Source: Pseudoscleropodium purum
Lineage: Eukaryota; Streptophyta; Bryopsida; Hypnales; Brachytheciaceae
Assembly (NCBI GenBank): GCA_963969395.1
Contig: OZ017799.1
Coordinates: forward strand, 5,706,501-5,770,500
DNA: 64,000 nucleotides
Direction: 5' to 3'
A program made the translations under genes and the position numbers. Below, in pieces: positions 35,451 to 47,931 of this stretch. Within the stretch, counting starts at the first letter, position 1; the number at the start of each line of letters is the position of its first letter. A model generated the notes under the pieces. That model saw only the letters and a program-made list of their open reading frames with translations, was not told the DNA's origin and made no database searches.

Positions 35451-36320
35451 AAGACTGTTGCACCCGACTAGATCGACGAGATCCTGATCGATGAGATGGG
35501 TCCGACCGGAGATGGGTCCGACCGTTTCAGTTCGTAGTAACGGCAGTCAGGCGTGTATAGTGCGTTTCTGGAGAATGAACCATTAATAAAAAAAAATGTA
35601 CCGTACCGCTCCAAGTACTGGCCGAATGGAAGCTAGCTAAAGCCTATCTGCAATCTCCAGAGTCCAGAACTCGATCCAGATGATCGAAGAGAATGTTATC
35701 AGTACGAAATAGAACATTGACACCTCCACTCCCCACGTACCACGACACTGCAAATTCCCTTAAAACTTCCTGCAATCGATGACCGTACTGCAATGCAATT
35801 ACGAGCCAGGTCTGTAAGTCTAGGAGTGGTTTCTCAGGTTCTCACTCATTAGTTTCTGCTTCCATGAATGCACGTCGGTTGCGAAAGGCTGCCAACAGCG
35901 CCAGATGATCAGTAACATAATTCCCGAACAGCGAAGTCGCCCCTTGAGTGGCCTGAGAAGTACGTGCATTGCATTTAGGGGTTGACTCGAAGTTCGATTC
36001 AAGAGCCACCAGCAGCAAACCGAAACCGAAACCGAAACCATAGTCCCTGCCAGGCTAGGCCACCTGTGGCTGGTGGTTTGTATTCTTTCCTTGCGATGGA
36101 ATTCCGTTTCATTTGGTTCAAAAAAATCAATAACCGAAACCATACGATCAGGACCTTGAAACCCTAAACCCTAAGACCTGGCCGGATGTTTATATATATC
36201 CTGAACCCTGAGACTTGGATGTTTATATCCTAAACCCTAATTAAGATTTGGATCTTTACGCCCTGAGCCCTAAAACCTAGTCTTGCAAAACATTAGTTTT
36301 TCAATCGAAGAGGCATCGAT
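35451..36320. other. Balanced-composition island with telo-boxes
   Basis: GAGATGGGTCCGACCG is duplicated in tandem (about 35493-35525). AAACCG is repeated four times at 36017-36040 (last copy AAACCA). AAACCCTAAACCCTAAG lies at 36159-36175, with more CCTAAACCCTAA and CCTGAACCCTGA words to about 36270. Such telomere-like words are common in plant promoters and 5' UTRs. A 107-codon minus-strand frame (35820-36143) crosses the AAACCG repeat and has no family motif. No gene is assigned. Confidence 0.4.
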
Positions 36321-37809
36321 CAACACGTACTGTCAGAGGATCGGGACTCGACTTTGTTTTCCTTGCGAACAATTCGTTTCTACATCTTCAGTATATAACG
36401 TTATTCATGCCCAATGACTTTTTAAAATTTTATTTCAAAGTTAGCAACCCCAACCCCACTATTTAGCTTAAAATTTTCAAGACATTTAAATGAAACATTC
36501 TAGATTCTTTGATAAAGATGTAGAAACTTACTTTCTTTGGTTGACTTTTGACTTCTTTTTTTCAAATTTTACGTAAATGTAGTAGGAAATTGGCTAATTG
36601 TTTCCTAAAATAGTCATGTGAAAATATTTCATTGCCATAGCCACACTCTTTGTAGCAAGCGGTTGAGAGCCTTTCCACATACTATGAGCCTTTCCACATG
36701 TGAAGCTTCTCCACATATTTTGTAAGGAAAAGTCATTCTCATGTATAATCTTGAACTCTCAACTCATCAAATGACAGGTCCACTTAGGTCTTTAATGCCT
36801 AGGAGGACACTTTTTGGACTCTTGGAGTTTGGAACTCATATTAGCAACAAATCTATTTGGAAATGGATTATAAAATATACAATTTAGATGTAGTTAGTGT
36901 TTAAGTGAACATTATGCACTAATCAAATCATAATTTGGATTCATATAATTCTCGGCCTAATACATGATTGTACAAAGCCAATTGCCATGTATATATGCAC
37001 ATTGCTCAAATGATTAGAATTCAATTCCAATTTCATAAAGAAAAAAATATCTTTCAAAATATGACCTTTTAAGACTTGCTTTTTAAACTAATCTAGATTA
37101 TATACTAAGTTTGTTCCTTTAAGCAATCTTAATCAATGCACCAAATTTCACCTCAATAATCAAAAGTTTCATTTTGGAAAAGTTGTTTTATATGCTTTTC
37201 ATTGTTTTGTATAATATGCAATTGAATGAAATTATTGATGATGGATTCTTTATATTCAAATATAAAAATATGTTAAAAACATTCATGTATGCATCTTTTC
37301 ATTTCAAATGACAACACTTTACCAAGAGAATAAATATATAATTTAGAGATAATTCAATTTCAAGGTGCTGCTTCAAATTATTTATAATATAGTTGCATTA
37401 GTTTATCAAAATTGCAAATAAAACTTATTTAATCAATTCTTGTATTTTGAATAATTTTATCAAGGTGTAGAAAAAAAAATGTATTTTGTAGATTCTAAAG
37501 AGAATGCATCCTCACAACACTAAATTGGCAAGGTCTTTGTATAACTTTTAATTTGATTTTCAAGTTTGAGCATCAAGCTCTAATTGGCATTTGTGAAGAT
37601 GGAATATCCACTAGTTCAAAAAAAAACACTACAACATTGTAAAAGATTAAAAAAAAACTTGAAAATCTTGACTATTTTCAATAAATTCATTTACCTATTT
37701 GGTGTGACTAGCCCTATATTGAATCCATTGTAGTTGGGCCCTCACACATTTGACCAAGAATGCTATTCATAGGCAACCATTGTTAAGTCAAAGAATTTGA
37801 CCCCAAATC
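36321..37809. other. AT-rich spacer
   Basis: No feature supported. Confidence 0.4.
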
Positions 37810-38540
37810 TTACCTCGTTTTAGTACCAGCTAAATCAGCTTTAAAAAAATGAGTAAAATGTGGATGGAATACCCAAATCCCTCTCCAAAATAAATGAAAC
37901 AGTGGATTCTCCTCTAAAAATTGGATACTAACTAGAAAACAAAGAAAAATGCAAAATTCTGACCTGTGGGTTTGCAAAATTAGAGCGTGCAAAGCGCCCG
38001 TGCAATTCGTGGCGACCTCTTCACTGGCACCAAGGGCCAATTTTATCACTGATGCTGGATGCGTGTCTCGCCCTGGCTTAAAGTATACAAATTAAAATAT
38101 TTTTTTTCATACTAATTATGCATTAAACAATGAAGAGGATGCCGAATAATCGTTCAGACTACACGTACAGGAGTTCTCCAACTTCTGTGGGGTTGCCTAA
38201 ACTTGGCAATTTTCTAAATGAGGTTAGTGCTTTGAAAAGAGTAACCACAGTCAGTAATATACTACTTGCGCCCACACACCACCAAAACACGGCAGGACAG
38301 GAGAAAACGAAAACGAAAACGAAAACGTTTTGAGCGCAGTAGAGTCAATAGTGAAGGGTGTCTGTACAATGCAGGAACAGGAGCCGGTGTTTGAGAAAAA
38401 CATATGACGAAATTCCTTGGAGCATCAAAACCAGGATTCAGTGTTGTGTTTCTTTTGTACGGAGTACTTGATTTCTTAGTTAAACCTTCTCTTAACACCA
38501 TAGTTACAACTAGGGATGATCTTGACAATAAATTCTAGTG
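37810..38540 (-). other. Short exon-like stretch of unknown product
   Basis: On the minus strand about 38085-37970 reads GRDTHPASVIKLALGASEEV then ATNCTGALHALILQTHR before a GTCAGA donor-like site. Composition is more coding-like than its surroundings, but no start, partner exon or family is recognised. GAAAAC is repeated four times at 38303-38326 nearby. Possibly a gene fragment. Confidence 0.2.
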
Positions 38541-39300
38541 TGTTGAAGTGAACTCAGAACCATGACACCACCCATGTTGGCAATGCCAAGGAGAGTCAAC
38601 TCAAAAAACAAACTCACTTGAGGTTAAGCGAGTTGGAGGAAGCTTTATTCACCCCCTCACATGGGTGAGTAAAAGAAAGTCATCAAAGTGAATGAGGTGT
38701 GTGTCGGGAATGGTTCAACTATGTAAGTCTCGTGAATCTAGATGGCAAATTCCATCCTTGATGCTTCTATTAGGAGGTAAACCTTGTAAAGAATCGATTT
38801 GTTCCTTCCTTGAGAAATTCTCAAGTCCCCATGTGACGACAAGGTTGATTGATCATCCATCATAGTTGGATGGACCATAATACTTAATAAGTGCCTTGTC
38901 AATACCTGGGGTTTGAATTCATGACCACCTCAACAATGTGCCTTGAAGGCCAAAGCTACTAAGCCAAGGTTGCAAGTGCCCTCCTTGGGCAAATACAAGA
39001 TTCGTGAATGAGTTTGGTGAAGAATTCTTGAATATTCACTCATCTCTTTCCAAATACATTTCCAAAATGAATTGGAGGAATAAAGGATCCCTTTTAAGAC
39101 TCCCCCTAGTACGTGTTGTGGAGACAAATGCAATGAAGAGCTTTCATTGGAATTTTTTCCCACTTTAGTTGGTGTAAAAATGATTTTTTTTTTCCATTTG
39201 CGTAATCTTTTGCTTCCTAGGTGGAAATCAGCCCTGCTCTCGCCACTAACTTGCCCATGCTTGTTTGGGATCTAAGCTAAGATTGTTTCTTGTCCAGGGT
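38541..39300. other. Repeat-like spacer
   Basis: Sequence of moderate composition with no long meaningful frame. GGTTTGAATTCATGACC at about 38908 resembles a pol III B-box only loosely. Confidence 0.3.
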
Positions 39301-39305
39301 TTTTT

Positions 39306-39641
39306 TTGCACTTCAAATTGAAGGTTATTAATCTTTCAAAGAAAAATAAAACAAATTCACAGCAAGAATCACAATCACAAAGGTCTTCCAGCATGAGGCC
39401 ATCAATGTTCTTCAATTGTCAATTGTCTCGGCGGCACATCACGCCGTTGCACAAGAATGCCAAAGCGGAGCTTCTTCTTAAATTCTTTGATAAGCTTAGT
39501 GATAAGCGTAAAGCTGAGGTAAGTGAGGAATTTTCTCTCTATAGTTTGGTGTGTCAAGAATGTCCTCTCCACCGGTGGCTTTCACTTGCCTCATTGGAAA
39601 TTGGCCCCTCCTCTTTCTTTCAATCTTCCTCAGCTCCCTGA
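39306..39641 (+). CDS. Hypothetical exon-like frame, unknown product
   Basis: The middle part reads MRPSMFFNCQLSRRHITPLH then KNAKAELLLKFFDKLSDKRK and reaches a good donor, GAG|GTAAGTGAGG, near 39518. Codon use there is coding-like, whereas the frame after the donor is not. No family is recognised, and no downstream exon could be joined. It may be a first exon or a gene remnant. Confidence 0.25.
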   Translation: MHFKLKVINLSKKNKTNSQQESQSQRSSSMRPSMFFNCQLSRRHITPLHKNAKAELLLKFFDKLSDKRKAEVSEEFSLYSLVCQECPLHRWLSLASLEIGPSSFFQSSSAP

Positions 39642-39719
39642 GAACCCGGATTACTTCCCGATGGTCTCTATTGTTTTCACTCTTTCCGCACTACAATGAA
39701 CTGAAAGGCTACCATTTTT

Positions 39720-40182
39720 TTTTCCAAAAACAATAACAACAATTACAGGACTGGGTGAACTAGACTCCACTGTAGAGGTGTGGAATCTTACTTTAATTTG
39801 CTCTCAAACTGTTGAACGCACAACCAGAGTATCGACTTACATTAGAGGTGGCCCATTTTCGGCGTGAATCAAGAGTTTGTTTTTTCACTACATCGATATG
39901 GTAAATTTGTCAACCAATGGTGCCCTTACCACCCTCCAGATTGGTGTTAGTGAAAAACAAGAGTTCGGTGAAAATTCTTTGGTTTCCCTACACATCCTGT
40001 GCCATGTGTCCACATGCTGGTGATAATTAAGAAAATGGAGGCTGACTGATCAGGTGATTGTTCCCTCTGCATCTAAATTTTTTGACACAATCCTCGAGGC
40101 GGATTCAGCAGCTGCGAGCTATTTCCAAAAGTATATATACATCAAGCATTGATGACGTGAACATGCACCTTTCGCAAATACC
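39720..40182. other. Spacer
   Basis: No feature supported. Confidence 0.3.
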
Positions 40183-40449
40183 ATGATCACTCGCTCTCAA
40201 AGCATTGCACAGGACATGAGAGTCGAAAGACATTCAGTCGACGGAGCTCACTTTCTTTGTGTCCAACACCAAATTTCAAAATTGGAAAAATTACAGGCTC
40301 CTTACTGTACTGTAGAGTGGTGTTCTTTGATTAAGGGGAGTCTTCAAGTTTGCCTTCCAACAAGCTTGTCCAACTACGAGGCATGTTTGAATCAGATTAT
40401 GAAAGCCTCTAAGCAGAATGTATTTCTAGGTTATAATTATTTTGCTTGA
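40183..40449 (+). CDS. Small hypothetical frame, unknown product
   Basis: An ATG-started frame of 88 codons (MITRSQSIAQDMRVERHSVD then GAHFLCVQHQISKLEKLQAP) in a less AT-rich stretch. No domain, signal peptide or homologue is recognised, and it could be chance. Confidence 0.15.
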   Translation: MITRSQSIAQDMRVERHSVDGAHFLCVQHQISKLEKLQAPYCTVEWCSLIKGSLQVCLPTSLSNYEACLNQIMKASKQNVFLGYNYFA

Positions 40450-40929
40450 ATTGTCAAGAATGGTTATTAAGCGGCCCTCGATCATAGTTTCATAACTTCT
40501 AGAAAATTGATCAATTCCCTACCAGCACTGAGTGAGCTTACCTCACTTGGAGAATAAAGAAAAAGAAAAACTTAGAGGCTGCAACTGGCTTCCTCATTAA
40601 TTGAACCACCGAAAAATTCACGCCAGACATATTACAACTGTTCAAGTGCCGTTTCACAAGACGCCGGTCAACAGTGCTGTGAGTGCACAAGTTCATGGGG
40701 ATTGAATCAAGCTGGAGATTCACGAACTTGGAGGAAATGAATGTATTTGCGGTGTAGCACCTTAGACCGCCAGGTATCTAAAATGAACTCCTATGTTTAG
40801 CCTAATACCCAATTTGCATGTGAAATCACTAGCCTCATACTTAGATCTTGTTTAGAATGATGATCAAAGTGGCTATTTTAGGAGTGTTGCTATTCAAGCA
40901 TTTGTTTATGTTGCTTCAAGGTTTCAAAT

Positions 40930-41083
40930 CACTAGTAGAAAGGGGTGTCTTGGAGCACCAAGCTTAAGTGTTGGAGGTTGGTGTTTCATGTCCAAATGTG
41001 CACCAAGTTGGTATTCATATGGTTTTAGGGTACCAAGCTCTCACATTGTAACTTGGTGCTCCGAGACACCCTTTCAGCTAGTG
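40930..41083. mobile_element. CACTA-type foldback MITE (154 bp)
   Basis: Left end CACTAGTAGAAAGGGGTGTC and right end, read inward, CACTAGCTGAAAGGGTGTC are inverted repeats that continue through GGAGCACCAAG (about 33 bp per side). AAT flanks both sides (40927-40929 and 41084-41086), the 3-bp duplication expected of CACTA elements. It encodes no protein. Confidence 0.88.
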
Positions 41084-41086
41084 AAT

Positions 41087-43729
41087 GTGTTGTTTCCTAT
41101 AGAGTCTATGACCAATTGCAAGAGTCTACAATTTTGTTGCTTCTGAATATGTATAACGTACTCTTTTAAGAACAAAAAGAATTTAGATTCTACTTGCAAC
41201 ATCTTTCAATACAATACTGATCATCTAAATGAACATTTATTTACTGCAATGTAGGCATACAAAAGACTCTATAATGCTTATATTTACAGTTTAAGGTATC
41301 ACTACTTTTGTGTGCCTCAAGATTGGCCATGTAGAAGTGAGTTTGGTTATGGGACATGTCACCTCACAAGAAAAGCCAAAATTGAAGCTTTGAAACCTCA
41401 AAAGACTTAATTCTCAACTTGAACAAGAAAAGGCGACAAAATAGGAGATGACATGGAAAGAGAGAGAATAGATTCCAATGAAAATCCACAACTATGCTCA
41501 AAATTTTACCCCTTAGATGTTTTTTTGTAGGAATTCATTTTTTCAAAAAATAGTGGCCCTTAAAAACTAGTTGGAACTCAAGCAACTAAATCTAGTTGCT
41601 TGATTATGCCTATTACTAGCCCCTAGTGGATTGTAATGTATAAAAACACAAAATTGCTTCAAAATACTTAAACCAAAAGCAAATCTAAATTTTAATCAAT
41701 ATTTATTCTTTAACAAATCTAATTATAGAATTCTTTAGTTAATTTGTTCAATCCTTCTAAAATTTTATGTAAGAATCCCCAACCGTTGCAAATTCAACAT
41801 GACTAATTTTTAAGTAGATTTTTCTAGCTTTTTCAAATTGAAAGGTGAAGTTTTGACTTTCAACGCTTGAAAAAAAATATATATCCCACTACCTATCAAA
41901 AATAGTTGGACAATCCATAATTTCAATTAATTACCACCCCTTCCAAAATAAATGAAAAAAAAAAAATTTCAAAGATATATTTGGAGATGAAGACAAATAC
42001 CAATACGGATGCTAAATACATATACAAAGCAGATGCACATATGTTCTATATCTTTTGAACAACTTAAAGACATAAAAAAAAATATAAGTCTCAAGTTCAA
42101 AAAAATTCTATAAATATAATTACTATCACTATAACAGCAAACCATTTCAATTACTCTTGACCAAAACAAATTTAAAAACAACAATAAAGACAAATTCCTT
42201 CGCTACTCACTCAAAAGAATAGACATATAGAAGGAATATATTATAGTCTCATAAGTTGATCATTTAGTTAATATGTTGCAAATTGAGTTGACAATATGTG
42301 GAATTTTTTTAACTAAAAATATTTTTATATTTATCTTAAAAAATATATAAAATAGAAGGTAGTATAGGATGAAGAAACTAAACTACTAAAAACTTATATA
42401 GAAAGTTGAGGATTGTTGATCTTAATGAAAAAGTTCTACTAAACAATAATACCATTTTTTTGTTTTTATTTGGAAAATTTTAAAATTAAATTCAAATTAT
42501 GATATTGTATGTAATTTATCAAAATAAAACTCTTCTTAACTTTCAACTCATTATTTTCAAACCCTTTCATATATTTTTGTATAGGAATCAATCTAAAAAA
42601 TCAAATAAATATAATCAATCTTTTAGAATATAATATTAGAATACAATATTAGTTGCTTACTTTGACATTGAAATCAAAAAAAATTATTCTTTATAGTATT
42701 TATTAAAATGATGTGAAACAAAGTTTTACATATACATTAGGTGATGATTAGCATCCACTACAATGGTTTCACACAAAAATTCCAAATTATGAAGTCAATA
42801 GAATGTGCCTATTACCTAAGTTCTCAAAGAACCCAAAGTGAGTTTCTTAGTCTTTTGAGTTAGTCATAATGAATTGTACAATTAAGGAATAGTACTAATT
42901 TAGCTTGACAATAAATCATTCAAAATTTTCACTATTGCAAGTTTTTTCCCCCTCTTAATATGAATTAAGTTAGAGGTATCAATTGTCAACCACACTAGTA
43001 CTTACCTTGTAGGGTGCAATATTTTCAACCAAGGCTAGAACAAAATTCCAATCAAAATTTGGAATGTGTATTTTTGGTCCTTCTCAAAGTCGGGACTAAT
43101 AAGGTTATAACACATGTCCCAAAGTAGTGAGCAAGAAAGTAGGAAGTAATGGGTAGGAAAGTAGTTTTTGAATGACTAGAATTAGAAGACTTTAGACATT
43201 GGCTATTGATAAGAGTACTTTTTGACTCCCAAAATTTATAGTAATTTTTGTTTTAGGAATAAAATTCTAAAAAATTTGCAATCCCTATATTTCTTATCTT
43301 CCTACATGGAAATTTTCTTACCACCTCATACTACTCTTGATCTGCTCCAAAATTACTTAAATCATTGGCTACTAGTGCCTCAACCTTAATTCAAAATCTT
43401 ACATAAAACTATGGAGTACTAACTTAATCACATCCTTAACCAATCACAAATTCACTCTTTAAAGATACTTGAATGTGTTTCATCCATTTCAAATAGCTCC
43501 TTTTATAAGCCCTAAAAAATATTCATCATTCACCAACTGGATGCCCAATTGAACAAATGAACAAATGCCAACTATTTCTGGGGTTAAAATGACACTATTT
43601 CAATTGCAAAAGTTGTGACTTCAAATCTCTTAAACTAGGACGAGTACAAATATGAAGTTTGCAAAATGAAGTGCTGATAGTCTATTTCAGTATTTCAAAA
43701 TTGCCTATGATGATTTGTTTAACCCTATA
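41087..43729. other. AT-rich spacer
   Basis: Very AT-rich around 41950-42700. No gene recognised. Confidence 0.45.
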
Positions 43730-43935
43730 ACACTTCCATGGACACGAAGTGTCCAATGGATGAGAGAAAATTCCCTTGTATAGGAGAGAAGTACAACTAT
43801 TCATCTTCAGAGTTTTGTTGTGAAAAGGGAACATCTTCTACAATATTTTGACTTCCAATCAATACTTTTCCATTTTTTTAAGCAATTGATTCCCACGGCA
43901 ATAGAAAATGATGATTTCTTTCAAGACCAACCCGT
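43730..43935 (+). repeat. Dispersed AT-rich repeat copy
   Basis: Same family as 10840-11010 and 2870-3010. The blocks GAAGTACAACTATTCATCTT, GTTGTGAAAAGGGAACATCT and ATTTTGACTTCCAAT are shared in order. Confidence 0.5.
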
Positions 43936-44099
43936 CCTTATAGGATTAATGATTCTTAGAAATTCCAAAGAAGCCCACAATTATTTTTCAAATTTTGAAC
44001 GAAAAAAGAGAAAAAAACAATTGCATCAAAAACATCAACACTTCAGCATCATAAAATTCTTGGAAGGAGCTACAATCCCTTAGACCCAGCTGCTAGTTA

Positions 44100-45362
44100 A
44101 GGAATCCTTAATTAGTGTACCCAAGATGCTCCAATTCCTTGACATCTTTTTTCGGCACAAATTCTCTCACTTCTTGATTTCATTGATACTCAAGAAGCTA
44201 GCGATAGCAAATGTCATTCACCGTAGAACTGCAGTACAGTGTACAAGGTAGGTGGACTGATGGTCATTTGGTGTGCGTTTCAGTATTGTCTCACTTCCTG
44301 TGTTATTTCGGTGTGGAAGTAGATCCATAACATCTAAATTTCGCAAGTGATTCCAATTAGTTGCATTTTCAACATATGTTTAAAGACATGAGGTTTTCCA
44401 ATCATTCTGTGCAAACAAATATTGAAACATCGTAAACTTACCTACATAAGTGGGTGCATCCAAAATTGCACCCCATCTAAAAATGCCATCATCACTCTGA
44501 GGACATCTCCAAAATCACCAAAATCAATATGTAAGTATGTTGAAGAAACTATTTTAGAACATCTACCAAAAAAACTCCAAACTTTTGTATAGGGTATCCA
44601 AATTTAGTGTTCTTTGGTGTGTTGGGACCTCCTTTCCTTTCACTTGCCAAAAAAATAAGAAAATAAGAAAATATGAAAATTTGACTGGTCTAATAATAGT
44701 AACTAGGCATAGTAGAAAAAATGTTCGCTTTGGGGGTATCCACCTTACAGTGCTGCGTTGGAAGCACGAGGAATAGGGAACTCACCCTGTGATCCAAAGC
44801 TACGTGCCACTGTTCCAAAGTCTTGTTTAAAGAGTTCAACAACCCTTACAAAATTATAAGTCTTGAAGTAACTTTGCCCTCTGTACAGAAGTAAGCAGCG
44901 ACAAACATGTGCGGTGCATTTAGCTCTTGATTACAAAGAGTTGAAAATTCTCAAAAATACAATGCCGTTGAAAAGCCATTTGACAACATGAATCCAAGAC
45001 CACAAATTGAAGAAAATTGATGAAATTGTTGCGAGTGTAACCTTATCTGCTAAGTCTGCGGAGGTTCATATCCACGAGCCTCCCAGAGCGAACTTCATTT
45101 CACAAACACGAGAATGAAGTCGAGTAGACCTATATGCTAAACCCAATCACCTCTGGCATTAAATTGAACGAATCCTAAATATTAACACATGCAGCAGAAC
45201 CACTAATACCTTAAGCAATTCACTGTCAAAAGAAGGAGCATCAAGGTGAAGTTCTCCAATTACCTAAAACCTAATCTATATTCTGAACTAGGTGTTTGAA
45301 AAAATAAAAAGAACCTGAGACCTTCATAAGAAATACCAAAGAAATGTCGAGCTACTATTTTT
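44100..45362. other. Region 3' of the PRMT5 retrocopy
   Basis: 44450-44690 is the partner of the repeat at 16963-17200. The part nearest the pseudogene (about 44760-45360) is more balanced and could include the copied 3' UTR. No long poly(A)/poly(T) tract was found to mark the retrocopy end. No gene is supported. Confidence 0.4.
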
Positions 45363-47294
45363 TTACATGCCCACCCAATATGAGCGACCATTAGTGTTGT
45401 GCACGGGAGAAGCATCTGGAGAAGTGACTGCCCATTCATACCAGACTTTGCTGGGACCTACACAACGCCAAAAATGAAGTTCTAAAGCGGACCCTGCTGG
45501 AACGTAAACAGGTCTCCGAAGTGGGAAAAAAATGGCAAACCAACTAAACATGTTGGGAGTCGCAGTGGATGGCTCAATCCCAAGATGCACATCTTTATAC
45601 AAAACAGCGTCAAAGTAGCCCCCAAATCCATGCACCAATGCACTCCCTGTGTCTTCAGGAAGCTCAAACAACAGCTTCTTATACCGCCGGTTATCCACTT
45701 TCCCGCCAGTGAACTTGGGATGCTCAAACGTGAACACCTCTTGCGGGGGTGCCAACCTCGACACACTGTGTAGCTTCACCACATACACCGTCTCGAAGTG
45801 AGCCAAATCGTTGTATGATTTCACATCGTTGTATAATTTCGAAGCAGTGATAGGACCGATGTAGCTAGTGTAAGACGACGGAATAGAAACACCGTCTGGT
45901 TTGAGAAACCGTTAAGCCCCATCGAGACATTCCGGAGAAAGCTCATTGTCTCCAAAGGAACCTAAAAGCTCACTCACAAGGATGTCAGTGAGCTCCGGAG
46001 CATTCCATTCCCGCATATCACATGACACCACTGTCACTAAATCTTCCCAACCCTCCAGTTTGATCAAGCTATGCAGAGTCACAACCACATTGGGATTCTT
46101 CTCCACTGCGTACACGCGCAGTCTCCGATCAGCTTGTTCAGCAGCTTGCAAGGAGGCTCTCACCAATGGACCTCGTCCAGCACCTACAACCATGAGCACC
46201 ACCACCTCATCAGGCACACGGTCCATGAGTGCAACATAAATTGCCTTCTGATATTGACTGTACTTAGTCGCATCCTTCTCGAAAGTCTCGTAGGTTTGCG
46301 CCTCCAGATTATCCATGAGAGGTTGCAAAGGCGCTTGCAAAAAATCCCTGTACCCTATTTCAAACCGTTCCTGCTCGGTAGGGGGATCCATACGCCGATA
46401 CAAGTAACCAACATACTCTAAATAAGGTCGCAACGGATGCTTCGGAAAGCTACAATTGTCGGAGCCATTGGCTCTGCTTTCGCTTGTTGTTGACGGGTCC
46501 ATACCCTCCACATAGTGCAGAGATTCCCTCGAGACGATGATTTGAACGTTATGGCTAAAGAGACTGGTGATGAAGCTCTGGTGCCGCTTGGAAAGACAAG
46601 GGTAGCCTCGTTTGTTGGTTAAAAACGCACTTGTGTGGAGAATGGCAGCTCGCAAAGGCTCCCTTGTCCATCGCTTCAAAGACGAGGGAGAAGGTAAAGA
46701 TTCCGTGATGTCCAAAGCGACCGAAAGCTGGCTATGGTGCTCACACAAGGAGCGGAACATATTCCACCATTCCCAAGAATCGTTGAGCGGCTTCCCCGAG
46801 ATTGAGTCGCACTTGAGAAACGCAGCTGTCTTCTTCAGGAGTGCCCTCGACGGATTGAAGATCGGGGGATATAAGCGGGATGCGAAGCCAGAGCTGCAAG
46901 TTGCTCAGCCCTTGCAGCACTTGGTTTAGGGTTCTGGCGTAATTGGCGCACTCGAGGGGACGTGGTGTTGGGAGCAAGCACGCTTGTAAAGAGAGGTGCG
47001 TCGCCTAGCTGAGCTCCTGCTTCAAAGTGAGCTCGGCGTTGAGACGGGATGAAGAGTCCGGGGAATCCAGATCAATCCAGGCGCTCAGCTTGCCCACGAT
47101 CCCACGAAAGGTAGAGGCAAGCCATGCTTCAATTTGCTGGGACGGTACTCAGGATCCGTGAGAGGCGCCACGATGAAATCGAAATGCCCGCCTAAGGCGA
47201 ACGCCAGCGCGTTCTGAATGTCATCGTTAAACCCTACCTCGACTCCGCAGTAACGCGCCTCGTTGCTGTCACCGGGCCTCTACGCCAGCGGCAT
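45363..47294 (-). pseudogene. PRMT5: Intronless PRMT5 retrocopy, disrupted
   Basis: Type II protein arginine methyltransferase. Functional PRMT5 makes symmetric dimethylarginine on histones and spliceosomal Sm proteins. One intronless stretch covers start (47294) to stop (45363-45365), about 644 codons, near the usual family length. Motifs: [15 protein letters not shown] (SAM-binding motif I), [20 protein letters not shown] (double-E catalytic loop), and the C-terminal [25 protein letters not shown]. Breaks: TAG at codon 5 (47280-47282), an indel with frameshift near 47140 that also drops family sequence after EYRPS, TAG in place of the Trp of [12 protein letters not shown] (47005-47007), a second frameshift at about 46800-46880 before [10 protein letters not shown], and CAA-to-TAA just after CLDGA (45912-45914). 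A few codons are also missing before motif I. The two shifts leave the start and C-terminal half in register. Lack of introns implies a processed copy. Confidence 0.93.
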
Positions 47295-47389
47295 CTCCAC
47301 AACCAGACCCACCGAAATTCCTCCAAATCAATCCAAAACCGCACCAAATTCTCCAAAGGAACCTCCAATTCTCTAAACCCTAATTTTCT

Positions 47390-47810
47390 CTGAAGAACAA
47401 CTCATCTCTGCGGCTGGGAAAACAAACCAAAACACACGTAACACGTCTCCTACCCTCAAATTGTGGATCACAGTCCCAGAACCCTCAAAATTCCTCCAAA
47501 TCACTCCCGAACTGTCCCGAATTCTTCAACGAGACTCAAGTCATCGAAATCCTAATTTACGCTTTCGGTACAATTCATGTCCACGACCGGGAAAACACAC
47601 CGAAAAAACACGGAACAAGTCTCCTACCCTAAACTTGAAGTCACAGTCCCAAAACTCTCCAAATTTCCTACCAATTTTCTCCAACAAGTCTCTAAGTCTC
47701 TGGAAACCCCAAACTTTGCTTAGAAGCAACTCATCTCGCACGGGAAAAAAACGCCACCGAAAAAACACCAGAATCGTCCCCCACCCTAAAATTGAGGACA
47801 ACGACAGCTC
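47390..47810. repeat. Degenerate tandem repeat (three copies, about 155-175 bp) upstream of the PRMT5 retrocopy
   Basis: Copies are recognised by ACTCAT.TC...CGGGAAAA followed by CACCGAAAAAACAC, CGTCTCCTACCCT and a TCACAGTCCCA-like block; anchors lie near 47397, 47570 and 47724. Frames across it exist on both strands but have no family motif. It may be a 5' leader or promoter region of the source gene or of the insertion locus. Confidence 0.65.
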
Positions 47811-47931
47811 CTTCTATGCTGTGAGGTTCAAACCAACACATTTAAAGAGCGTCGGATGGTAACGAGACAACCTCAGGGAAAAACACGAGCGTGCATCACA
47901 GGACCTGCAGGGAGAAGAAGAAAGTTTTAGG

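Noticed and set aside
38880..38960. Possible SINE (B-box-like GGTTTGAATTC)
   Set aside because: The A box and 3' tail are not convincing, and no second copy is seen.
47461..47862. 133-codon plus-strand frame
   Set aside because: It crosses the degenerate upstream tandem repeat and has no family motif.
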